Shown: positions 1 to 9,817, numbered from the stretch's first letter. The stretch is 26,218 bases of DNA from Paramacrobiotus richtersi (GCA_034698045.1 JAQGAU010000566.1:1-26218), one strand, 5' to 3'. The notes: a model not told the origin generated them from the sequence alone. Program-made: numbers and translations.

Positions 1-78
1 GTGGTTGTGACTGATGCCTGTTATGTGAGCATACGCAATGCTTATCTGTATCTGGCCGATCCTAACTTCAACGGATAG
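1..78 (+). CDS. Lipocalin-like secreted protein, 3' end of last exon (unit 1, partial)
   Basis: The window opens inside the final exon of a third member of the lipocalin-like tandem family. The 25 residues before the TAG stop correspond closely to the C-termini of the complete copies ending at 4544 and 13699 (TDACYVSIRNAYLYLADPN core). One cysteine typical of the family C-terminus is visible. Everything upstream, including the signal peptide and the G-x-W motif, lies outside the window, so whether the gene is intact cannot be judged. It shows that the array continues to the left. The assignment rests on identity to the two complete copies. Confidence 0.85.
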   Translation: MVVTDACYVSIRNAYLYLADPNFNG

Positions 79-1099
79 TGCCACCTTGGATGCTCGTTCC
101 CTAGTAACTGGTCTCGGTTTGGCTACACAGTACAGCAGACAAACCTGATAAGGCTGAGCAGATTTTTTACACAAATCGATTAGCAATCTTTTTTGTTAGC
201 CAAGTTTTATACGAAGTTGTTGATCATTCTCTAACGTTTCTGTCTTTGTAACTCTCTCCATATGACCACGAACAGAGGAATAATTAAAGCCATGTTCGGC
301 GGCAGATTTACTTGATTTCTTACATAGATTTTGGGGTGCGAACACATCAACCAAATTGTCTACAAAGGACTTCAAAAAGCAGAGTCAGACACAGAAATAA
401 AATAACTTTGGCTGCCGCCTCTTCGTTTCTTATGATCCATGTACATAGAAAAATGTTCCGCGTAACGTCGGCTAACTGAACTGCTACGGAAAGGCTTAAA
501 TGGCTTAGAAAACCCTCTAGAGCACGGTTAGTTCTTTGAACTGACGTTATAAGTTGTTAAGACTCACTAAATGTGACCGTTCTCCGAAGCATTTTAACAC
601 ATAGAAGACTTCGCCAAAAATTTGGTTTCAAAAGATTTCTTGTTTCGACCATGAATTCGTTGAACATTTTAGAGGCATCAGGCTGACCAAAAACGAGGCG
701 TTAAAAACCATCTGCAGAAACAATATTTACCCGGCCGCAAAGACCGATTTTTCCGGAAGTGTTGCTCCATTTAGAAATGGAAATGTGTGAGCTCTGCTTC
801 CCACTGCTTCGTATAGAAATATAACGGACATTTGATATCCCTTTTCTTTGAGTCAGTTGTGTACTCGGGGTATCCGTGACCTTTATGAAGTATTGGGTTG
901 TCAGTACTGCAGCTAAGTTGTTATAGAAAAATGATACGAATAGAATTGTATTCATTTCATCCAACCGAAACATTTCGGACAAAGCCTGATAGGACGCTCG
1001 CATCGAAACCGCGGTGACCCAAGTGCTTCCGTGCCTGCACAAAAAGTGCTTCTGAAAGATCTGTCAAGTACCAGTCCATCGCACTTCAGGACGTGGGTG
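79..1099. other. Intergenic, no gene seen
   Basis: The first ~50 bases resemble the 3' flank of the lipocalin copy at 13700. From about 118 to 200 the sequence instead resembles 15460-15580, around a shared core CAGCAGACAAA-CCTGATAA. So about 1.7 kb present in unit 3 (the secreted-protein gene and a MITE) is missing here. The rest holds only short ORFs without recognisable domains. Confidence 0.5.
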
Positions 1100-2687
1100 T
1101 CACTTGGAATGTGAAACAAGAAGGTCTGAACGCATTCTAGACGGGCTCTAAACTTTTCAGCGTAGGAATGGGAATATATGTTATGTAGCACTACGAGAGA
1201 TGCCTGCAAACAGTTTATTCTACGTTTTCGAACGTTGTGGAATAGATCGAAGGGCACAGTCAATTCTTGGATCACCATTAAAAGCATATAGTAGTGTTTT
1301 GGGCGTGGCAAGACACCGGCGGGAACGTCAGATCAAGCCAGTGCAATATCTCGAGGGTAACTGTCGAATTTTTCGTCTGGTGTTTTTACTTGGTGGGGCC
1401 GTCTATATCAGCCACTGTTTATGTTGCAAGGATGTCAGGAATGAAACGGACAGAGTACTTACAGTTAAGACTTAAGATAGCTGAGAATTCTTTACTGCTG
1501 GACGACCACAAATGTTGGACGAATTCTGTACTACGTAATCTGTTATCATTGCTATATTTTCGAAAACAATTATTTATTTTTCTATTTTTTTGGTATATTT
1601 TTTCTAGAAGAATGAATGCAAGCTATGTTCGCTGGTGTTGACAAACACATTTGACGGTAGAGTCGGTAGACATTTGCGAACTCAAATCGGTTAGTTCCAT
1701 GCACAATTACAGAGTACGTATATACGTATTTTCGTTTCTTACAAATTAAATACGCACAGTAGATTCCCAAACCGTCATTATCAATGAAATATTAACTATT
1801 AAGCCGAGGAGCAGGTGTTAGACTTCCATACTTTTAGACTTTATAGACGCGTAAAAGCTAACCCGGTTAAAATATTTGTGTATCTTCACCGTTTCGAACC
1901 ACCTCGACGAAAATTAAAGTGGGAAATTAAATGGAAAGTTAATCCGTCGCCGGCGAAGCTGATATATTTAAGTATATGACGCATTGACTAGATTACTTAC
2001 TTTTTGCAAATTTCGGTATGCCTGAAACCAGCGACTGTAATAATTCTGTGGTACATAGACGCAAAGTTGATAAATAAACCTTTGTACAAAGCACTTGAGG
2101 CAGGATGCTCTCGCTCACGCAGCTATTTCATGACCACGGCGACAACGAACATTTTCTTCGTTTCAGGTTACGGCGTATGGTTGTTCATGTTCGCGAACAG
2201 TTCTACTCCGTAACTGCGCATTGCCAGTTCAACGAGCAAAATTCATTCAGTAGAAGTAGTACATCAGTGACAGTGTCCTGGTAAAGCCATTTGAGTTGTA
2301 GTAATTAATGAGCAGGTATTGCGTTGAGCTTGAGCGGAAGATGGCAGATACAACCATCATGGCAAATGGCAAGCACCAAATACTGGTAGCGGGTTTAAAG
2401 AGAACATTGCTACGGTACTATATGTGTAACGCGCCATTCACCTAATCACCTTGGAAGTGCGACCGTTGCAGTTAACGGACGGTGTCAGTTATCGTAATCA
2501 CGGTTAAATCAGATCGATACTCATTGAATCATAATGTTATATTGGCTGGTTACAAGAAACAGTGCACGAATTTCTAGGGCATTTTTATGGTGTAGCGGAA
2601 AGGGTATAACGTATATCAATATACAATAAAGCAACATTCTGAAGCGTGGAATTAATGTTTTTGTGCTTTTTAATTAACTAATTTATC
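1100..2687 (+). repeat. Block alpha 5' flank, unit 2 (segmental duplication)
   Basis: This region is related along its length to about 10850-12439 upstream of the other lipocalin copy. Matching landmarks are GAAACAAG...GACGGGCTCTA near 1110/10853, CGTTTTCGAAC near 1222/10970, TTGTACAAAGCACTT near 2081/11927, GACAACGAACATTTTCTTCG near 2141/11981 and TTCTGAAGCGTGGAAT just before the ATG. The match at 1195-1480 keeps partial ORF similarity in both copies but with stops in different places, so it may be a decayed exon or UTR. A TATA-like stretch lies at 1966-1978 and an equivalent at 11810. Confidence 0.65.
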
Positions 2688-4544
2688 ATGGCATCCCTGC
2701 GCGGGTCCTGTGCACGGACCTTGTTGGTAGCTGCGCTGGTTTCAGGTATTTATGCTAAATACGGCACCAAACCGTATACCGATTCCTGTCCCTTGTTAAT
2801 AACAGCTGCTTTTTTAAACCAGCGGCAGCAGAAATTCGCCTGATTGTTTCGATTATTTCTGTTTGCAGGTGCTACTCCCGCAGGATTTTTTAAGCCAGAA
2901 AGGAACCGTCTTGCACCGTCGGAACTCCAAGTCCAAGCCGCAAATAAAGCTGCAGATTCATCTTATGGAACGTCCGCTTGTAAACCGGGCACTCCTCAGT
3001 TTCCTAACTATATTCAGCCAATGAAAATCGATCCAAGCCGGGTAACAACCACAGCTCAAATGAACACTTGTCGTAAAGAAGCGCTGATGTGTTTCGAGTC
3101 GTTTAAATACTGCCTGTCTTGTAGATGATGGGGAAATGGTACTATTATATGGACTGGTTTAACGGGAGGTCCGGCAGTGGGACTACCGTCAACATCATTG
3201 CAACATGGACCAATTTGCTGAATGGGAGTTTGACCTTGTATCCGGGATCCAATACCCAAGCGGTTGCCTTCGAACAGATGTATGGGAGTTACGTCTTGGT
3301 AGACAGTCAGTGTAATACAGTCCCCCCGGCGAACTATCTGTACTATTTGACTGTTGATGGCCAACTGCGCGGAATTGGAATGTCTAACGGCTCGGCTGGT
3401 AAGAAAGTACGATCTTGTCGGTGCTTAACGGTAGAGAAGGTCAGCACTATAATTTCCAAAGGTCATTGATATAAGATCTACGGTTCGGCGACCGGCGTTG
3501 AATTCGGTGTGAATCCAGATAGACTACTTTCGGCGCGGCACGATGCATTTCCGGTTCGCGAAGCCACCTCTTGCAGTTGGTGCACGAACCAAATTTCTTC
3601 GTAATGTCACTCCAGCGTTTCCGTGCCTGCATTCGCTAAGAATTTGATACCCACCTTTAACTATACAAGTTGCACAAGCTCTGCCTTTGAAACTAACTAA
3701 TCCGTGATTACTTACCGTGTGCGCGCTGCCGACGATTCCAAGTCTGTGTCTACTAGCGATACTTGTATTTCAACTACCGTATTTCCATATATCCGACTTT
3801 TCTGCTCGGAAAAGAACCACATATTTTAATCGTTAAGGACCTGTAGAATTTTTTCATTTGCTGTTCGTTTCTCACGTGAGAGTTGTGCGGCCAAGATAAC
3901 AAGATCGTCCACAAGGCCAATAATCGCGCAGGAAAAGTGCCGGCGATTTAACGTGCACCATCACTAATCTAAAAGTTACCTCGAAGCTCGATTTGGCAAT
4001 ACATTAGGAATGTATGGATAATTTCGTAGAACAAGCCCACCAATTCTTCTTCGACAACGCTACCGAACCACCGAAGAAGTAAAACTTAACGTCGATGCAG
4101 TGCAGATCACTGGGTCTGGTCTGCATTAATCTTATAAGTCGTACGATTCAACTTGCAAATTGCGGTGGTGAATGCGGACTTACCAATCGTTTATAATTCT
4201 TTGCAGATATTGACGGCTCCTCGGTAGTGTCGACAGATTACGACACCTACGTAGTAATTTTTGAATGTAACACGTATGATACAAAATCTGGCTTTTGCTT
4301 TGAGCCGTACATATACGTTCAAACACGAGACAGACCGGACAAACTATCCGGAACGACGGTCAGTAATATCGTCAGCGCAGTTAACCAAGCATTGGGACCC
4401 TACTGTTTTGCTGCTGACATGCTGATCGAGTCGCGCTGGCTGAGTGATAAGCCTGAATGCCCTCCTAACGGTGTGACGGATGCCTGTTACTTGAGTATAC
4501 GCAATGCTTATCTGTACCTGGCAGATCCTAACTTCAACGGATGA
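2688..4544 (+). CDS. Lipocalin-like secreted protein (unit 2), four exons
   Basis: Exons 2688-2745, 2869-3041, 3125-3398 and 4207-4544 join in frame to a 280-residue protein ending in TGA. Introns are 123, 83 and 808 nt with GT-AG ends (GTATTT, GTAACA and GTAAGA donors). Residues 1 to about 20 form a signal peptide (charged start, LLVAALVSG core). After a Pro-rich linker comes MMGKWYYYMDW (about 78-88), the lipocalin G-x-W strand A motif; STDYDTYVVIFEC (177-189) matches the second lipocalin motif (TDY), and the Arg of VQTRDR may be the third. Cysteines at matching places in both copies suggest disulfides. Lipocalins are exported barrel proteins that bind small hydrophobic ligands; the ligand is unknown. 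The protein is longer than the usual 160-200 residues because of its linker and C-terminal tail. The second intron is required: without it both copies hit stops, and their indels fall inside it. Confidence 0.78.
3826..3945 (-). pseudogene. Reverse-transcriptase scrap inside lipocalin intron 3
   Basis: On the minus strand one frame reads CAIIGLVDDLVILAAQLSRE and then a charged helix to a stop. That is the layout of the catalytic x-x-DD motif of LINE-type reverse transcriptases (usually F/Y/V-x-DD followed by hydrophobic residues). No longer open frame surrounds it. Intron 3 is 808 nt here but only 211 nt in the other complete lipocalin copy, so roughly 3480-4100 looks like inserted retroelement DNA. 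A neighbouring minus-strand ORF at 3447-3632 could belong to the same insertion. The family cannot be assigned. Confidence 0.45.
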
Positions 4545-5068
4545 TCCATTGTTTTTCAAACATGTTGTACCGCAAACAGAATTTTTGTTTCGTCTCTGCG
4601 TTCGTTTCTCTTTTCTACGGATCAGTTTTAACCTGGTGCGTATACAGCATGTTCCGGCATTTGCTCGTGCTTCCAAAATCTGTTTGAAATATTCTCCACC
4701 CTGTTAGTATTATAATATGACGAATCCAGGGAGGGTCAAACGGCAATGGACAGGCATGTGATATTTATGATAATAAACATCTAGATGTAGTGCTGAAGCC
4801 GAAAAAAATGTGGAACTTGTTGCTGGTTATTCCATAACTAAAGACTTATTTCGCACGCGGCCGTAAAACAAGCCCACCTTGCTGACAGTCGGTAGATATG
4901 TCAAATGGCTGTTTCGGTAAAGTGCAAAATTTGTAGACCAATATGAGAAAGTCTCCAATACAAATTCATTGTTACCCACTGCTCAAAGTTTGAAATTCAA
5001 CGCTACAGCACTCTATCACATTCTGGGAAAGCAAATAAACATTGGTAAAGGGTAAACTAGGCTGCATA
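4545..5068. other. Block alpha 3' flank, unit 2
   Basis: From 4545 to about 4870 this parallels 13700-14060, with GTGGAACTTGTTGCTGG at 4810 matching 14023. An AATAAA-type signal (ATAATAAACA, about 4770) may serve the lipocalin. From about 4870 to 5068 nothing is recognised. The secreted-protein gene found after the unit 3 copy is absent. Confidence 0.5.
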
Positions 5069-5107
5069 AAAAACTCAAAGTCGACTTCCGCTTGCAAATC
5101 GCTAGGA

Positions 5108-5307
5108 AACACAATCTACGGAATCAACACCGATCTTTCCGGCAACATTCTCGTCCTGAATGCAGTACACTGTTTCGACAGGAACCATCAGTTCATCGGA
5201 GTCCACCAGTTCCCGCATTTTTACCACAAACTCGGTCACATCATCAATCCTCACATGAATTCCTGCGACATTCTTTCGAACATCCTTCCGCGGAGTGCAA
5301 GCTGAAT
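5108..5307 (-). pseudogene. DUF4291 gene remnant, 3' part only
   Basis: This matches the last third of the intact DUF4291 genes at 16501 and 23901, roughly residues 155-218 (the LGLRG to C-terminus part, including the sequence for the VTEFVVKMRELVDSDEL stretch). Homology stops abruptly near 5307, so the first ~150 codons, with the W-I-K-P and R-S-G-W core, are gone. A small deletion in the sequence for the REFIVRI stretch shifts the reading frame, and the normal stop is altered. It cannot encode the family's domain. The upstream flank conserved in the other copies (about 5640-5850) survives beyond the truncation, so an internal deletion removed the 5' part. Confidence 0.8.
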
Positions 5308-5675
5308 GAACAGCTCACACGTTGAAAAAAGCAACCAAAATCACCATTCGCGCCCCCAAAACGTACAGGCATGGTTCTCAATACCGCCGCAGCGTTACCT
5401 CGAACAACAGCAAAACTAACACGATGTTTAATGAAAGCGGTTGATCGCACTTCTCCGGTCAACTGACGAATTTTCCCCCCAACGAACCTAATAAGCTCGG
5501 TGAAGGCAGGACGGAAGTTGCCCAGTGTTTCGATTGCTAGAGGGTAGAAAATATATCCACGCTGTTCCAGGAAAGCATAATAATTACGCTTTTTATTTTC
5601 GGTTAAATGAGCGGCATGTCATATCATATCATATCACTGACATGCGGTATGTGCATACGTGCAGAACAGATTGTT

Positions 5676-5710
5676 GGTACCCGGCAAATAAGATGGAATA
5701 TTACAGTATA
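5676..5710. promoter_or_regulatory. Conserved 35-bp noncoding element, beta copy I
   Basis: The stretch GGTACCCGG(C/T)AAA(T/C)AAGATGG followed by AATATTACAGTATA is almost unchanged at 5676-5710, 17554-17588 and 24886-24920, although flanks have drifted. It lies about 330-430 bases upstream of the intact DUF4291 starts on the minus strand. A role in transcription is inferred only from conservation and position. Confidence 0.4.
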
Positions 5711-5815
5711 GGTACTTACAATTATTAAACATCTGTAATAAAATTATTTAAATTAAATAGATAGCGATCGAAGAGTGCATACCATTTATTACCTCTATAT
5801 GATCAGCTGTTCGGT

Positions 5816-5862
5816 GGTAGTGTACTTCGGCAGAAGTATACACTTTTCGTCTAGTAAGTACT
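5816..5862. promoter_or_regulatory. Conserved hairpin-like element, beta copy I
   Basis: GGTAGTGTACTTCGGCAGAA with the following GTATACACTTTTCGTC can fold on itself (AGTGTACTTC against GAAGTATACACT). Related sequence recurs near 17705 and 25078. The central palindrome is weaker in those copies. Function unknown. Confidence 0.35.
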
Positions 5863-6032
5863 ACCAGATCAGAGTTAGTATACTGTGGTCCGACAGAAAA
5901 GTAAAGTTTCCTTCAAGTAACTGTACAATTACCTCGTTCTACACAGAAATCATGTGATTACATTATGGCTCCACAGCAAAGGCCATCAGATTACTTTATT
6001 CAGTTAGGCCAGCCACATTCTTGCTCGGCGAC

Positions 6033-6603
6033 CTATGGACCTAGATATACAGTACGTATTGTTTCCAGGCCAAAAACAATCCCAGAGATATTTATTCCGC
6101 CTGCGATTCCGAACACGATCATATTTTCAGTTTCACCCGCAGATGCGGCCATCACACAGAAGACGAGCGTTACAAAACAGAAGATCAAATACAACATCAA
6201 GTTGTAATAGCGGGTTGATCTATGAACACCATTAGCCGAGTCTTGCACGGAAATAATAACGCCAAGGAAACTAGTGACCAATAACGTGCTTGAAGCCGCA
6301 AAACTAAGATAAAACTCTTCTGGATGCATTGGTCTGTAGATTGAACCGGAGAATTCGTCATCGGACTCAAATTCGATTCTGTTGAATTCGAGCTTTACAA
6401 AGAGATCGTCCTATCCAGTTTGAGAAAATCTCAATGCGAGAATTACTTCAAAATTCAAAATGTTTAGTGTTATAAAGCTCTCACTTGTTCGACATGCACC
6501 GGTTCAATACAATTCCAAGCAGAATTTGCAATACAGACGCAATCAGCTGAAAAGAGATTACGAAGGACAGCGGGTCGTAAAGCTTTTCGGGCTTCTTTGG
6601 CAT
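6033..6603 (-). CDS. Small four-pass membrane protein M1 (beta copy I)
   Basis: Exon 1 is 6485-6603 (39 codons plus 2 nt). A 106-nt intron with GTGAGA donor and CAACAG acceptor follows, then exon 2 is 6378-6033 ending in TAG, giving 154 residues. Four hydrophobic segments are visible: about 13-36 (SFVISFQLIASVLQILLG), about 57-80, about 98-119 (YLIFCFVTLVFCVMAAS) and about 124-145 (NMIVFGIAGGINISGIVFG). An acidic stretch (ESDDEF) lies in the first loop. The layout is reminiscent of CD20/MS4A-like tetraspanning proteins, but no diagnostic motif is seen, so it is best called a four-TM protein of unknown function. The start is the first ATG and matches copy II. The C-terminus is shorter than in copy II because a 1-nt shift creates the TAG. 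Confidence 0.72.
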
Positions 6604-7493
6604 AACAGCGCTGTGCGTTGTTCCTGGCTTATTCGGTTACGAGCCAAATCCGTTTGCTTCGTGATACATGGTACATCCAATGTAAAATCAACAGGTCCTT
6701 GTGACTTGGCGTCTCAGCTTATAGTATAAAAAAAGCTGCGGCACAACCGGTGTAAAATCATGATCACACCACAAACCCGTTCTATCGCAACTGTTAGCAT
6801 TTTCCAATAGGAGGGTAATTTTGTAAAGCTGCCTTGGGCTCAAGTGTACCGAATTGTGGACAATGGCAGATGCACAGTAATATGAACTTTAAACTTGCTG
6901 ACGCATAAACACCGTCTGTTGCCAAAAGAGTTTGTCAGCATTTGAACTTTTGTTGCCCAGATCTGGATCAACCATCGTGTTCAAAGACATTTCCAGGCCT
7001 CTCTTTACACCGAACACATGTCATAGCCACGATAGACTCGGCGGACGTCAGTCAAACAATGATGTGACCAGGGTCCGCGTAAACAATAATACGAAACGAA
7101 CAATTCGAGTCAAAATAACAACAACAAATTTGCGGAAATGTATTGCGTCACAAGCAGTAATGGCGACCTCCAGAGCTAGCGAGTATGCTTTCGGGCAAGC
7201 TCCTTTTTTTGTCGTGACCCCCCGTATGCAACTTCTTCAATCACGCCATATATGTACCACGTTTACGACATCCATGTCTTCGACCGGTGCTCCGAGATGA
7301 ACACAACTAGTGGTACCCACCAGTTACAGGCACATAGTATTCCTTTGAACGCAAACACAAGTGGTCCAGATCTGCGAGGCACCCCACATGTCTTTATAAC
7401 TACAATGCATTTCATCAGTGAATAGCTTCACACACTTTTGCCTACCACAGCAAATGAAAAATAAAATCATTTAACAAAAGCACAAGTTTAGAC
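6604..7493. other. Region between M1 and M2, beta copy I
   Basis: This is related to 18610-19744: CCTTGGGCTC at 6831/18828, GGATCAACCATCG/GGATCAACATTCG near 6965/18957, and GCAACTTCTTCAATC near 7228. No conserved reading frame is evident in both copies, so I call no gene. The M1 promoter should lie in its left part and M2 3' sequence in its right part. Confidence 0.5.
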
Positions 7494-7758
7494 CTAAGCC
7501 AGGCAGGCTACATCAAACGTCTGCGCTTCAGGCAAATAGCACAAATTAAGCCATCCGTAGATCAGTCCAGCAACACTGATTGCACCCGCGATTCCGAATA
7601 GCACTGCGTTATCCGTATCACCGACTGTTGCAGCAACAAGGCACAGAGGTAGTGCTACCAGGGAAAATACCAAGTAGATCAAACTACGATTTGCAATGAA
7701 CTGACAACTTTTAAATACAGTACACTGGATCATAAAGTCTCCCAGCTCTTCTTGACAT
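7494..7758 (-). pseudogene. Broken copy of membrane protein M2 (beta copy I)
   Basis: The C-terminal half, with the third and fourth membrane segments (LPLCLVAATVGDTDNAVLFG and the following GLIYGWLNLCYLP), matches the intact M2 at 19745-20285. The ancestral ATG region survives at 7758, but an insertion of about 5 nt after the YDPV codons shifts the frame to an early stop. A deletion then fuses the first membrane segment directly to the third, removing the intron, the acidic loop and the second segment. A short in-frame ORF (79 residues from an internal ATG) remains open but would lack half the protein. Confidence 0.78.
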
Positions 7759-8305
7759 TATGGAGCGGTTCTGAACTTGAAAATGGCATGCTTATTTTTT
7801 CCGTCTCATTAAAACGGGAAACAGGGAAAATTACGTAACAAACGCACCACATGTGTCAATGATAGAGAAGCTGCATCAGACTAGAGATTGTTTTTTCCCG
7901 TACATTTAGAGAGGCAAACAAACAGACCGACTTGTTGCCGCGGCACAGTTCGCCGGAGGCATTTCGCCGAACTCGCCCCCGCCGCCGGGACAACTGGCCG
8001 CAATATATTTCCGGTGTTTTTGGCACTGTACAGTGGACAGTGCTGTACCTGTAGTTTTCTGTCATGTACCCTATTTTTTATGCGATTTATTTTGGCATCT
8101 ACGACAACCCAGTCAGAGTAATTGTAGTTTTTGAATTTGTATCGTGCCAACACTGTTACGGAACATTTGCCCTGTAAATAAACAACCATAGTAACAACCA
8201 AACATTGTACGTAATCGTAGCAAACGTTTTAGACTGTTTTGCATTTGTCGATAACTATAAAGCTGAGCGCTATTAGCCCGGATAATGTTGCAGTGTTTTG
8301 GCAAA
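7759..8305. other. Intergenic with a GC-rich island at 7930-8000
   Basis: The left part (to about 7870) still matches the M2 5' flank at 20286-20400. From 7930 to 8000 there is a GC-rich stretch with GGCATTTCGCCGAACTCGCC, unlike the AT-rich surroundings and related to motifs right of the palindromic element (9818-9945). No gene is seen. Confidence 0.45.
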
Positions 8306-8387
8306 TACAGTACATGATGAGAGTAATGCTATATTTTAGTACAGCGGAAACTGAAGGGTGAACCGTGTACGTACATGGTTTACTGAT

Positions 8388-8518
8388 GATACACATTCCA
8401 CCGGCGCTACACGTCTTGCCAGGGCATGAGTAATCGCAAACTGCCCCAGTACACCGTGTACGTGTTGTGTACCGTTGAAGCCCTGGCGTAACGTGTAGTG
8501 CCGGTGGAATGTGTATCA
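8388..8518. repeat. Nested palindrome in left arm
   Basis: GATACACATTCCACCGGCGC... pairs with ...GTGCCGGTGGAATGTGTATC. The stems are about 35 bp each (continuing through ACACGT and GCCAGGGC) around a loop rich in CGTGTACGTG. The matching copy in the right arm is 9571-9702. Confidence 0.75.
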
Positions 8519-8679
8519 CCATTAAAATGTGGAAAATGTGAATAAAGTACTTCATATAACGGAATACAGCAGGATGTTGTATTTGCACATTCAACTAAAC
8601 AATGTAAACAAACAACGTGGATATCAAAAACAGGATGTGATGTTAACGGTCATCAGCAAAAAGAACCAGATACTCACAA

Positions 8680-9195
8680 TCAACAGGTAGAAAAACCGGT
8701 GTTCGGGATAGAGCGATATTTCAACTGCGCTCGTGAGAAATCGTTAACGACACCGGTCTGAAAACTATGCACCGAATACGTAAGGATACCCGGCTTAAAA
8801 CGAGTAGGTCGCTTGATAGCTACGATGACTCCAAACTCGTATCCCCAATACTGGGGCACGTGAGGAAATTGATCAATCCAGCAATTAGATCCGACAATTA
8901 AAACACCATCAGGCCTCCGCCGAGTCAAAGCGCGGTCAGCGTTAAGGGATCGTTGTTGCTCTTTGCATCAAAGATTAAAGTGCATATTTTGGTAGATATT
9001 CGTCTGAAGTGCTTTGGCAATAGTATAAGCAAATGGACACTCATTTTTAACCATCAGCGACCGTAAAGCCGGACTCAGCAACTCCAAACTGTTAGAACGC
9101 ATACAGCGAGCCAATACCGTAACTGAATCTCCCAAACCAAACACATCGACATACTGAATGCCGTAAACAACGCTCTGGATAAGGGCTGAACGCAC
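8680..9195 (-). pseudogene. Broken ORF in left arm (faint OTU-like pattern)
   Basis: Two minus-strand ORFs (9195-8968 and 8928-8680) read as one protein interrupted by a TGA where the right-arm copy has TGG (the W of FSLWCKEQQR). The joined reading contains ELLSPALRSLMVKNECPF, then VLIVGSN, QYWGYEFGVIVAIKRP and a Cys-poor C-terminus. The early G-x-GDSV with an ALRSLMV helix and the late YWGYEFGVIVA are faintly like the layout of OTU-type cysteine proteases. The catalytic Cys and His are not evident, so this is a weak guess. The inactivating stop is seen directly. Confidence 0.4.
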
Positions 9196-9218
9196 CAGTT
9201 ACGGTATTAGCTCGCTGT

Positions 9219-9446
9219 ATGTGTTCTAACAGTATGGAGTTGCTGAGTCCGGCTTTACGGTCGCTGATGGTTAAAAATGAGTGTCCATTCGCTTATACTA
9301 TTGCCAAAGCACTTCAGACGAATATCTACCAAAATATGCACTTTAGTCTTTGGTGCAAAGAGCAACAACGATCCTTGAACGCTGACCGCGCTTTGGCTCG
9401 GCGGAGGCCTGATAGTGTTTTAATTGTCGGATCTAATGACCTTTAA
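9219..9446 (+). pseudogene. Mirror-image partial ORF in right arm
   Basis: This plus-strand ORF is the reverse-complement counterpart of the left-arm coding sequence. It keeps the TGG codon, so the frame is open through KEQQRSLNADRALARRRPD, but it ends just after VLIVGSN where the right arm lacks 230 bp present on the left. The rest of the domain is therefore missing. Each arm is defective in a different way. Confidence 0.55.
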
Positions 9447-9570
9447 CATCACATCCTGTTTTTGATATCCACGTTGTTTGTTTACATTGTTTAGTTGAAT
9501 GTGCAAATACAACATCCTGCTGTATTCCGTTATATGAAGTACTTTATTCACATTTTCCACATTTTAATGG

Positions 9571-9702
9571 TGATATACATTCCACCGGCACTACACGTCA
9601 CGCCAGGGCTTCAACGGTACACAACACGTACACGGTGTACTGGGACAGTTTGCGATTACTCATGCCCTGGCGTGACGTGTAGTGCCGGTGGAATGTGTAT
9701 CA
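9571..9702. repeat. Nested palindrome in right arm
   Basis: This is the counterpart of 8388-8518: ACATTCCACCGGCACTACACG pairs with CGTGTAGTGCCGGTGGAATGT (shown here as boundaries at about 9577 and 9678). The stem is cleaner than in the left arm (ACGTCACGCCAGGGC against GCCCTGGCGTGACGT). Confidence 0.7.
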
Positions 9703-9817
9703 TTAGTAAACCATGTACGTACACGGTTCACCCTTCAGTTTCCCGCTGTACTAAAATATAGCATTACTCTCATCAAGTACAGTACTGTACAAGGTGATAG
9801 TGCTCCATGGTTTACAC

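Larger units (their letters stand above)
5308..6032. other. Region between DUF4291 remnant and M1, with conserved elements
   Basis: No gene is seen. Two short elements are shared by all three beta copies and are listed separately. A TATCA microsatellite (three units) lies at about 5620-5636. A reverse-strand AATAAA (TTTATT on plus at 5995-6000) lies about 35 nt past the M1 stop and is the likely M1 polyadenylation signal. Confidence 0.5.
5069..7870 (-). repeat. Block beta, copy I (DUF4291 - M1 - M2 duplication)
   Basis: Gene order and intergenic sequence match 16440-20420 and, for its first part, 23830-25445. In this copy DUF4291 is a 3' remnant, M1 looks intact and M2 is broken. Confidence 0.75.
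8306..9792. mobile_element. Large foldback (inverted-repeat) element, ~1.49 kb
   Basis: The left arm 8306-9125 and right arm 9192-9792 are reverse complements over about 600 bp with few mismatches, around a ~66-bp centre (9126-9191). Left 8306-8650 pairs with right 9438-9792, and left 8881-9125 pairs with 9192-9436. Left bases 8652-8880 have no partner, so the right arm has lost ~230 bp. Outer ends carry AGTACATGATGAGAG-type sequence. Exact ends and target duplication are uncertain. Mirror copies of one coding sequence lie in the arms. It may be a foldback DNA transposon or a single-copy sequence turned into a head-to-head palindrome. Confidence 0.75.

Noticed and set aside
701-1311. Overlapping minus-strand ORFs
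   Set aside because: No domain, unusual composition, and the part shared with unit 3 is not open in the same frame there.
3125-3469. Separate gene starting with MMGKWYYY
   Set aside because: It is an internal lipocalin exon: it lacks a signal peptide and is joined by conserved GT-AG sites in both copies.
8388-8518. CRISPR-like or tRNA-like array
   Set aside because: There are only two inverted units, no regular spacers and no cloverleaf. It is a palindrome.
8229-8594. ORF of 121 residues in the left arm, with an 88-residue mirror copy at 9495-9761
   Set aside because: It runs through both stems of a nested DNA hairpin, so its repeats reflect DNA palindromy and not a protein.
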